Shown in pieces: positions 26,043 through 32,574 of a stretch of DNA of 32,574 bases. Below the pieces are notes generated by a model. It had not been told where the DNA came from and made no database searches. It was given only the letters and a program-made list of their open reading frames with translations. The DNA lies in assembly GCA_005798445.1 (NCBI GenBank), contig SYJG01000465.1:1-32574 (forward strand), read 5' to 3'. Numbering within the stretch: the first letter of the stretch is position 1; every line of letters begins with the position of its first letter. This stretch comes from Planctomyces sp. Lineage in GTDB: Bacteria; Planctomycetota; Planctomycetia; Planctomycetales; Planctomycetaceae. A program made the translations under genes and the position numbers.

Positions 26043-26133
26043 GGCGAGCGGAGGGTGTCAACCCTCCGAGACGATTCAGGCACGAGTGCGAGTACGCGAA
26101 AAAAACTCGGAGGGATGACACTCGCCGCTCGCC
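26043..26133. repeat. Palindromic element upstream of the minus-strand gene run
   Basis: Arms 26043-26070 (GGCGAGCGGAGGGTGTCAAC...) and 26106-26133 match at 25 of 28 positions around a 35-nt loop. The left arm folds on itself as well (GGAGGGT-GTCA-ACCCTCC), giving a hairpin within a hairpin. It occupies most of the gap between the LEPRxLL gene and the creatininase-like gene. Confidence 0.88.
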
Positions 26134-26148
26134 ATCGGCATTGAGGAG

Positions 26149-27282
26149 CTATCTCGCTCGGCACCGCAATCGCTCGAAACGAGTGCGCAAGTTCGTCGGT
26201 GAAATGGAGTCGCGCCACGAACTCGTGAAGGCACCGCTGAGCAACACTCCCGCCATGATGGCGACGCGGCCGATGCGACTAGGCGGGGTGATCACCGATT
26301 GCACGCCGCGAGTCAGAAAATCGAACTCCTGCCAACCAGCTTCTTCAGCCCAGCCGCGGAGGATCGCACCCACCTCTGCTTTGTCATAGAGAATCTCGGA
26401 CGAGGATTCCTCGTCCGACGACTGGGATTCCGAAGTTGGTTCCGCGTCAGTCGCCGGCGGCATTGGCAAGGACTTCTCGTCGGAGTCGGATTTCGACATC
26501 GGCCGCGCCGACTTCTCAGAGATCGGTCCCGGTTTCTGATTCGCTCCAACCGGCAGAACGAAGTCTGGCTCGTTGCGGAACAGCGCGTTGATAATCTGGT
26601 CAATCGCTTGTTCCGGTGTCGGCACTGCGGACTCGTCGAATGTCACTCGCTTGGGGGCGGTCACGATTGGCGTTGTTTCAAACACGATTTCGGGAGTCGT
26701 GATCCCGTTGAGCGGCGACAAGCCGTTCGACGTCTTGAGATCGACTGCAAATGTCGCCGACGGCGTTACCGAGAACGCGACGACCAGATCCGCCTGGCGC
26801 GTGTTCGTGGTCAGCAGTGGCGGGCGAAGGTTGGCCGCCAACACATCCGCCGAGAAGACCGTCACATGATCGAGTTGCAGATGCGCAGCGCCGTGAATGG
26901 CGAAGACTTCATCAAACGCGGTGCCGTCGATTGTGCTGGCACCGTTGCCGAAAATCGTGACATTGTCCGTGACGGCGAGTGGGCCATTCACTGCAGAGAG
27001 AGTGACGACTCCGGCCGGCAACGTGATCGTGTCGGCTCCGATGCTGGCGTTGGCCTCTTCGAGAGCGACTCGAAGCGTCGTGAAACCGTTGGCATCGGCG
27101 GCGATCCCATCGCCGAGCAATGCGTCATGCGAATCACCGAGATTGTTCACGACGAAGGCTGACAGCATCCGTCGCGGCTCGAACGTCTCGGCGAAGAAAC
27201 GTGCCGACGATCGGCGACGCCGCGACGGGCGAAACTGCTTCCACGTCGTGACGACATGTTCCCACCACTGGCGAATCGGCAT
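26149..27282 (-). CDS. LEPRxLL-type exported protein with CSLREA-like start
   Basis: A 377-residue protein with the planctomycete N-terminal pattern: a basic leader ([20 protein letters not shown]) followed by [10 protein letters not shown] at about 32-41, a variant of the LEPRxLL motif of surface or secreted proteins. Next comes a CSLREA-like block ([20 protein letters not shown]) and the start of a right-handed beta-helix ([34 protein letters not shown]). The helix is unusually short for such proteins, stopping near residue 155. The middle is Pro/Thr rich and then Ser/Glu/Asp rich ([14 protein letters not shown]). A hydrophobic stretch near the end ([14 protein letters not shown]) precedes a basic tail, suggesting membrane anchoring. 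AAGGA lies about 7 nt before the ATG at 27282. The function is unknown. Confidence 0.8.
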   Translation of the reverse strand: MPIRQWWEHVVTTWKQFRPSRRRRSSARFFAETFEPRRMLSAFVVNNLGDSHDALLGDGIAADANGFTTLRVALEEANASIGADTITLPAGVVTLSAVNGPLAVTDNVTIFGNGASTIDGTAFDEVFAIHGAAHLQLDHVTVFSADVLAANLRPPLLTTNTRQADLVVAFSVTPSATFAVDLKTSNGLSPLNGITTPEIVFETTPIVTAPKRVTFDESAVPTPEQAIDQIINALFRNEPDFVLPVGANQKPGPISEKSARPMSKSDSDEKSLPMPPATDAEPTSESQSSDEESSSEILYDKAEVGAILRGWAEEAGWQEFDFLTRGVQSVITPPSRIGRVAIMAGVLLSGAFTSSWRDSISPTNLRTRFERLRCRAR

Positions 27283-27451
27283 CTGGCTTTCCTTGGCGAA
27301 GGCCGTTGAAGAAAAGCGGCACGCTTTTGAAAACTCGGCCCGCTGGCCTTACAAGGCGTCACCTCGTTGGATCGGCAACGGTGCGGGAACAGTCCCAAGC
27401 AAAGATTGCCGGTCACGCAGTTTGGTCGAACTTTGCGGGCATCGAACCTTC

Positions 27452-28447
27452 ATGCGAGCACTCGTCACGGGCGGCGGCGGATTTCTCGGACGGTACATCG
27501 TCGAGCAACTCGTCGCGCGCGGCGATCGCGTCCGAGTCTTCAGCCGGCAGCGATATCCGGGGCTTGAATCGCTGGGAGTCGAGTCGCTCACCGGCGATCT
27601 GCAAGACCCGCCGGCGGTCTCCGCCGCCTGCCAAGGCATGGACATCGTCTTCCACGCCGCGGCGCTGCCCGGCATCTGGGGGCCGAGGAAGTTGTTTCAC
27701 GGAGTCAACACGCTCGGCACGCAGCACGTCATTGACGGCTGCAAACAGCACGGCGTTGGACGGCTGGTCTTCACGAGTTCGCCGAGCGTTGTCTACGACG
27801 GCCACGACCATCTCGGAGCAGACGAGTCGTTGCCTTACGCGACAAAGTTCCTCTGCCACTACCCGCACAGCAAAGCCCTGGCAGAGCAAGCGGTGCTCGC
27901 CGCCAACGGCCAGGATGGACTCGCGACCTGCGCGTTGAGACCGCATTTGATTTGGGGACCGCGCGACACGCAGCTCATCCCGCGACTGATCGAACGAGCA
28001 AAACGCGGCCAATTGCGGCGAGTCGGCGACGGCAAGAATTTGATCTCGATGGTCTACGTCGAGAACGCCGCGCGAGCACATCTGCAAGCGGCCGACGCTT
28101 TGAGCCTGTCGTCGCCGGTCGCCGGCCAAGCGTACTTCATCAACGAACCGGAGCCAGTCAACCTGTGGGACTGGATCAACACGTTGCTCGGCCGGGCCGG
28201 ACTGCCGCCGGTGGTGAAGTCAATCTCGGCTGGCACAGCTTCGGCGATTGGTGCAGCACTGGAAGGGGTTCACTCGCTGTTTGGCATTTCTTCCGAGCCT
28301 CGAATGACTCGGTTTCTCGCTTCGCAGTTGAGCCGCTCGCACTGGTACCGCGTCGACAAAGCTCGCCGCGATTTTGGCTTCAAGTCGGTCGTCACGATCG
28401 AAGAAGGCCTGCAGCGACTCGAACCGGAACTTCGATCGGTCAAGTGA
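27452..28447 (+). CDS. OleD-like NAD(P)-dependent 3-oxoacyl/sterol-type reductase
   Basis: A 331-residue extended short-chain dehydrogenase of the 3-beta-HSD/OleD group. ATG 27452 is chosen because it begins directly with the nucleotide-binding loop ([20 protein letters not shown]); the longer open frame upstream reads antisense to the LEPRxLL gene. The catalytic pair is in [10 protein letters not shown]. The pattern [80 protein letters not shown] and ARRDFGF...[10 protein letters not shown] closely follows my memory of OleD, the 2-alkyl-3-oxoalkanoate reductase of long-chain olefin synthesis. oleA, oleB and oleC are not in the window, so the pathway assignment is uncertain. Confidence 0.85.
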   Translation: MRALVTGGGGFLGRYIVEQLVARGDRVRVFSRQRYPGLESLGVESLTGDLQDPPAVSAACQGMDIVFHAAALPGIWGPRKLFHGVNTLGTQHVIDGCKQHGVGRLVFTSSPSVVYDGHDHLGADESLPYATKFLCHYPHSKALAEQAVLAANGQDGLATCALRPHLIWGPRDTQLIPRLIERAKRGQLRRVGDGKNLISMVYVENAARAHLQAADALSLSSPVAGQAYFINEPEPVNLWDWINTLLGRAGLPPVVKSISAGTASAIGAALEGVHSLFGISSEPRMTRFLASQLSRSHWYRVDKARRDFGFKSVVTIEEGLQRLEPELRSVK

Positions 28448-28511
28448 TTTTGCAGTGCCTCGCGACTATCCTCGGCCGCACCTGAAGATTGAATTTACGG
28501 AGAGCCTCGCC

Positions 28512-29855
28512 ATGCCCACCAAATCCGAAATGTTGCAAACGGATCTCGCGCACCTGATTCATCCGCTGCACAATCGCAAGCTGCACGAGGCCGCCGCGCA
28601 TGTCTGGGTGCGAGGCGAGGGAGCAATCCTGGTCGATGCAGACGGCAAGGAATACATCGACGGGCTGTCAGGCTTGTGGAACGTGGTCGCTGGGCACGGC
28701 CGAAAAGAACTTGCCGAAGTTGCAGCACAACAGATGGAGACACTCGCGTACTGCTCCGGCTACGCAGGCAGTTCCAATCCGATGGCAATCCGGTTGGCCG
28801 AGCGACTGGCCGGTCTCGCACCACCGTCAATTCGGCGATTCTTTTTCACGTCGGGCGGTGGTGAGTCGAGTGACACTTGTTTCAAGACCGCCCGTTACTA
28901 CTGGCGGATGCTGGGCAGGCCGGAGAAAACGAAAGTCATCGCACGGCAATTCGGCTATCACGGCAACACGCTGGGAGCGACGGCGGCGACCGGGCTCACC
29001 GTCTACTGGCCGATGTTCGAGCCACGAGTGCCTGGCTTCGTCCACATTCCGTCGCCGTATCCGTACCGCTACGTCGCTCCACCGGGAGTTAGTCCCGGCA
29101 TCGCCGCCGCGAATGAACTCGAACAGGCAATCCTCCGCGAAGGGCCGGAGACCGTCTCGATGTTCATCGCCGAACCGGTGCAAGGAGCGGGCGGAGTGAT
29201 CGTACCACCGGACGACTATTTCCCACGCATCCGTGAAATCTGCGATCAATACGACGTGCTATTGGCTTCCGACGAAGTCATCACTGGCTTCGGCCGTACC
29301 GGCAAGATGTGGGGCTTGCAACACTGGGGCGTGCAACCCGATCTGATTCAATTCGCGAAGGCGATCACGTCCGGCTACTTCCCGCTCGGCGGAGTTGGCA
29401 TGAGCGAGCGGATCGCCAAAGTGCTCGACACCGGCGAGATGACCTGGATGCACGCCTACACCTACAGCGCTCATCCGGTCGGCTGCGCGGTCGCTCTTCG
29501 CACGCTCGACATCATCGAACGAGAAGCTTTCCCGTCCCAGGCTGCCGAAAAGGGGACGTACTTGCTGAACCGCCTGCAAGCCGCACTCGCGTCGCATCCA
29601 CACGTTGGAGATGTTCGCGGCAAGGGCCTGATGTGCGGTGTCGAGCTCGTGCAAGACAAACCAACGAAGGCCGACTTTCCGGCAACGGACGGCATCGGAC
29701 ACAAAGTCCATTTGGCGGCTCAGCGGCGAGGCTTGTTCACACGTCTGCGCGGAGACGTGTTTTGCCTCGCGCCGCCGGTCATCACACCTGTCAAGCTGCT
29801 GGACCGAATCGTCGACATCCTCGCTGAGTCAGTGCGTGAAGTGCTCGGCGACTGA
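28512..29855 (+). CDS. Class III PLP-dependent aminotransferase
   Basis: A 447-residue omega-type aminotransferase. ATG 28512 (GGAG about 9 nt upstream) is chosen; the open frame further upstream overlaps the preceding gene. Visible features are the N-terminal LIHPLHNRKLHEAAAHVWVR and DGKEYIDGLSGLWNVVAGHG, the phosphate-binding FTSGGGESSDTCFKTARYYW, the GYHGNTLGATAATGL region, LASDEVITGFGRTGKMWG with the cofactor-binding Asp, and the PLP lysine in FAKAITSGYFPLGG. It resembles beta-alanine/putrescine/taurine-pyruvate transaminases, but the amine donor cannot be read from sequence. It lies 64 nt after the OleD-like gene on the same strand, possibly as an operon. It converges on the sulfatase-like gene with no obvious terminator in the 56-nt gap. 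Confidence 0.92.
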   Translation: MPTKSEMLQTDLAHLIHPLHNRKLHEAAAHVWVRGEGAILVDADGKEYIDGLSGLWNVVAGHGRKELAEVAAQQMETLAYCSGYAGSSNPMAIRLAERLAGLAPPSIRRFFFTSGGGESSDTCFKTARYYWRMLGRPEKTKVIARQFGYHGNTLGATAATGLTVYWPMFEPRVPGFVHIPSPYPYRYVAPPGVSPGIAAANELEQAILREGPETVSMFIAEPVQGAGGVIVPPDDYFPRIREICDQYDVLLASDEVITGFGRTGKMWGLQHWGVQPDLIQFAKAITSGYFPLGGVGMSERIAKVLDTGEMTWMHAYTYSAHPVGCAVALRTLDIIEREAFPSQAAEKGTYLLNRLQAALASHPHVGDVRGKGLMCGVELVQDKPTKADFPATDGIGHKVHLAAQRRGLFTRLRGDVFCLAPPVITPVKLLDRIVDILAESVREVLGD

Positions 29856-29911
29856 CACCTGTTCAACGTTGGCGTGAAGCCAGTTTGGCCGACGCCCGGG
29901 CGAGGGATTCC

Positions 29912-31039
29912 TCACTTACTCCTCGCTGCTACGTCGGGCTGGTTTGAACGCAGCCAAGCTTGCAGCGCCGCTCGCAGTGTCGCGACTTGTTCGGAATTCT
30001 GTTCGGCCACGTCGTTGACCTCCCAGACGTCTTCCGGCTTGAGAAACAACCATCCGGTCGCGTCATCGGCGGACAATTCAGATGCGAGCTGGACGGTCGC
30101 GTCTGGCTCCACGAAGAGAAACTCTTCGGTTCGCACGGCCGCGTGCCCTTCGACGTCTTGAAGGAAAAGCTCCGAACGACTCGATTGTTCCTCGTTTCGC
30201 AACAGCGGCAAAAGGCTGATTGACTCGCTCTGCACAACAGTGCCCGCCGACTTGCCGAACCAGTCGCTCAACGTCGGCAACAGATCCGCCGGAGTCACCA
30301 GCTCAGAACGCCGGCTGCCCAGCAACTCGCACGTTGCGCCCGCGACGAGCAACGGGACATGCACAAACTCGTCACGAAAAGATCCCACGTCTGCGGTCAA
30401 CTCGGCAGAGCGATCCGCGAACGGTGACAACATTTCGATTTCGCACACCCCTTGGCCGTGAGCCGCCACGACAACAATCAGCGGCGGAACATCACCGAAC
30501 AGCCTGTCGATTGTCCCCAACAAGCGGCCCAGCGAATGATCACATTGAGTCAGCATCGCGGCGTAGGCCACTTCGATTTCCCGAATCGCTGCCAATACTT
30601 CCGACACGTCATCGTCATCAAGTTCGTCGGCATACAGCTCCACGAACTGCGACGTCGCAAGACCAGGCCAGCCGATCCCAGACGACTCCAGCCACAACAT
30701 CCAAGAAGCGGTCCGGTCACAACTCAATTCGACCAATGCGTGCTCGGCCGCAGTCATCAATTGACCAAAAGCCGTCTCAGCGAACTCGTCCGTTTCGCCC
30801 GCAGGCGATTCACGCAACTGTCGAACGACGATGCCTTCGTCGCAAAAATCATTGCACAAACTCCTCGCTGCGTCACGAAATTCAAACTCTGGGGCCGGCG
30901 ATGAGAAGCATTGATCAAACACGACGCCTCGCGATGCCAACCGATCGAAATTCGGAGTCTCGATCCATTCATGCCCGTAGCAACCCAGACAACGGCGGCT
31001 GATTTGATCCAAGCTCAAGATAATGGCACGTTGCGACAT
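29912..31039 (-). CDS. Degenerate sulfatase-like protein, probably inactive
   Basis: A 375-residue protein with sulfatase/alkaline-phosphatase-fold sequence at both ends. The start IILSLDQISRRCLGCYGHEW and TPNFDRLASRGVVFDQCFSS parallels the sulfatase beginning, with the first metal aspartate retained (LSLD). The region RDEFVHVPLLVAGATCELLG, then VTPADLLPTLSDWFG, is the typical C-terminal half. The nucleophile segment (C/S-x-P-S-R, or LPSHAS in related groups) is replaced by SSPAPEFEFRDAARS. The usual DHGE metal motif reads AAHGQGV, without the aspartate. No signal peptide is visible. It is probably a pseudoenzyme or regulator. It lies 49 nt after the TIM-barrel isomerase gene on the same strand, so the two are likely cotranscribed. 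Confidence 0.8.
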   Translation of the reverse strand: MSQRAIILSLDQISRRCLGCYGHEWIETPNFDRLASRGVVFDQCFSSPAPEFEFRDAARSLCNDFCDEGIVVRQLRESPAGETDEFAETAFGQLMTAAEHALVELSCDRTASWMLWLESSGIGWPGLATSQFVELYADELDDDDVSEVLAAIREIEVAYAAMLTQCDHSLGRLLGTIDRLFGDVPPLIVVVAAHGQGVCEIEMLSPFADRSAELTADVGSFRDEFVHVPLLVAGATCELLGSRRSELVTPADLLPTLSDWFGKSAGTVVQSESISLLPLLRNEEQSSRSELFLQDVEGHAAVRTEEFLFVEPDATVQLASELSADDATGWLFLKPEDVWEVNDVAEQNSEQVATLRAALQAWLRSNQPDVAARSK

Positions 31040-31088
31040 CAGCGAAGTACCCCCAGAGGTCGGGCAAGCAATCCGATTCTACCCGATG

Positions 31089-31916
31089 TCATTCGATCCC
31101 GCCGAGACTCCGCAAGTACTCGGCGGTCCGTACCGCCGCATCACGCGGACCCATCAATTCGGCGTAGGCTTGGTGGATCGTGACGAATCCCTGGTAGCCG
31201 ATTTGCCGGAGTGCAGCGATCACCGCTGGAAAATCGACACCACCCGGTTCCCAAATCGGAATGTGATGAAATCGACGCACACCCAGGCACCAAGTTTCCA
31301 GCTCGACCGGCCCAGCCGGATCGACTCGATGATTCTGAACGTAAACATTCATCAAATGCGGCTCGAACCGCCGCAGAGTTTCCAACCCATACGGCTCGCC
31401 ACACAGCATCAAGTTGGCTGGTTCGTAAATCAAACCGAAGTTTGACCGGCCGATTCGGTCGAGGACAACCAGTGTACGATCCACCGTCTCGAACAACGTC
31501 GTCGTGTGGCACTGATGTGCCAGCCGAATCCCGCGCTGCGCCGCCTCGTCCGCCGCGCGCCGAGCGGTTTCAATGTCCGCTTCGTTCTTCAAACAGACGC
31601 GGATTAAATCGCATCCCAACGCAGCCGCCACATCGAGACTCGGTCCAATGTTTTTCAGACTGTCCGGCCCGTGCTCGTTGTTCAGGGGCACGTCGCTGTC
31701 TGCTGTGACCATCGACACGCTAAGCCCCGCGTGTTCAACCTCGCCGCGTATCCGATCGAGTTCATTGCGCGGAGTCGCAAGTCCTCCCGCGCTAGCTCGC
31801 ATGCAGATTGCTCCGTAACCCAAATCGGCCGCCAACTGCACCAAATCACGAAATGGAACGTTGAGTTTTGTCTTGCAGGGAGCCTCCGCGATCCGCACCG
31901 ACAGTGACAATTTCAT
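31089..31916 (-). CDS. Sugar phosphate isomerase/epimerase-like TIM barrel
   Basis: A 275-residue protein of the xylose-isomerase-like TIM-barrel superfamily. Strands are visible as KLSLSVRIAEAPCKTKLNVP, LGYGAICMRAS, LSVSMVTADSD, GCDLIRVCLKNEADIETA, GIRLAHQCHTTTLFETVDRT, FGLIYEPANLMLCGEPYGLE and GYQGFVTIHQAYAELMGPRD. A likely metal set is the Glu in YEPAN, His in QNHRVD and Glu or His near the end; the substrate is unknown. The ATG at 31916 is preferred over a GTG at 31934, though the ribosome-binding site (GGGGGTGG) is close to the start. It is probably the first gene of a two-gene unit with the sulfatase-like protein. The 169-nt region between it and tRNA-Lys shows only a 7-bp inverted repeat (CTGAGTG / CACTCAG, 31935-31966), possibly an operator. 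Confidence 0.86.
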   Translation of the reverse strand: MKLSLSVRIAEAPCKTKLNVPFRDLVQLAADLGYGAICMRASAGGLATPRNELDRIRGEVEHAGLSVSMVTADSDVPLNNEHGPDSLKNIGPSLDVAAALGCDLIRVCLKNEADIETARRAADEAAQRGIRLAHQCHTTTLFETVDRTLVVLDRIGRSNFGLIYEPANLMLCGEPYGLETLRRFEPHLMNVYVQNHRVDPAGPVELETWCLGVRRFHHIPIWEPGGVDFPAVIAALRQIGYQGFVTIHQAYAELMGPRDAAVRTAEYLRSLGGIE

Positions 31917-32085
31917 GACCACCCCCGACACCACCTGAGTGCATCCACAAAACCAAGATCACTCAGAGAATAGCCCGCAATTCATGGACAGCAATCACCA
32001 CCACGACGTCTCTATCGTTGCTTGACGCTGACCGACTCGACCACCACACTCCGCCCCTCCTGTCAGCCAGCCCACGGTTGACGCT

Positions 32086-32440
<355 letters not shown>

Positions 32441-32468
32441 TGTCCCTGAGATAGTTGAAGAAGTAGGC

Positions 32469-32527
32469 GGTTCCTCCGTCGGGGATTACGTTCCCCGATG
32501 GAAGTTCAAGTCAAGAACGGAGGAACC
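32469..32527. repeat. Foldback inverted repeat covering a ribosome-binding site
   Basis: Arms 32469-32479 (GGTTCCTCCGT) and 32517-32527 (ACGGAGGAACC) are perfectly complementary over 11 bp. A smaller hairpin (CGGGGA / TCCCCG) lies in the loop. The right arm contains the GGAGGA ribosome-binding site of the gene starting at 32531, which would be buried if this region is transcribed from upstream. Confidence 0.75.
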
Positions 32528-32530
32528 ACC

Positions 32531-32574
32531 ATGGAACGACAGTACGGGACAGGAAATGGACGGGGCAAGACATC
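32531..32574 (+). CDS. Start of an unidentified gene cut by the window end
   Basis: An ATG at 32531 has a strong Shine-Dalgarno sequence (GGAGGA, ~6 nt upstream) and an open frame to the window end (MERQYGTGNGRGKT). Only 14 residues are visible, too few to identify it. Its position, just after the truncated integrase and inside a foldback, would suit a transposase of an insertion sequence, but this is inference. Confidence 0.5.
   Translation, partial: MERQYGTGNGRGKT

Noticed and set aside
26897..27451. N-terminal extension of the OleD-like reductase
   Set aside because: It is antisense to the start of the LEPRxLL gene. The nucleotide-binding loop begins right at 27452.

Overview
The window looks like a chromosomal segment of a planctomycete (phylum Planctomycetota, probably class Planctomycetia). 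The evidence is the lineage-typical protein families: a DUF1552 (HXXSHH) protein, two DUF1501 proteins, a PSCyt1-PSCyt2-PSD1 cytochrome protein, a LEPRxLL-type secreted protein, a fused sugar-dehydrogenase/di-haem protein and many sulfatase- or xylose-isomerase-like proteins. Housekeeping genes (proB, purF, murD, mdh, tRNA-Lys) sit singly among these. I cannot name a genus from sequence alone.

Layout. 1-2360: a small conserved protein, an orphan DUF1552 gene and a decayed gap. 2361-5537: divergent proB (-) and purF (+), separated by a very large palindromic region. 5875-11474: a secreted carboxypeptidase-regulatory-like protein (-), then murD and a 1043-residue CBM9/glucose-sorbosone-dehydrogenase/di-haem protein (+). 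11494-13731: a TlpA-type thioredoxin lipoprotein and malate dehydrogenase (-). 13947-15853: a sugar-phosphate isomerase-like TIM barrel and a secreted esterase (+). 15989-18165: a secreted beta-propeller (-) and a TIGR01777 epimerase (+). 18114-25967: six closely spaced minus-strand genes (creatininase-like, PSD1, DUF1501, DUF1501, Uma2, ATE/Bpt-like). 26149-31916: a LEPRxLL protein (-), an OleD-like reductase and a class III aminotransferase (+), then a degenerate sulfatase-like protein and a second TIM-barrel isomerase (-). 32086-32574: tRNA-Lys with an integrase remnant running into it, plus the start of another gene inside a foldback structure.

The most unusual signal is a set of about ten imperfect palindromic elements, roughly 40-150 nt long, with arms of 14-36 nt. 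They are unrelated in sequence but share one architecture and lie at many gene boundaries. Several have become part of proteins. One 78-nt element is inserted exactly in frame inside murD (26 codons). Another spans the murD/cytochrome junction, so that its left arm encodes the MurD C-terminal tail and its right arm encodes the hydrophobic core of the next gene's signal peptide. A third encodes part of the N-terminus of a DUF1501 protein. A fourth supplies the stop codons of two convergent genes. This resembles the Rickettsia palindromic elements found inside proteins, but here in a planctomycete and with several different palindrome families in one 32-kb stretch.

Secondary points are a sulfatase-like protein lacking the nucleophile and metal residues, an ATE/Bpt-like transferase lacking the N-terminal cysteine pair and overlapping its convergent neighbour by 52 bp, and a tRNA-Lys site with a truncated integrase and an apparent second insertion.
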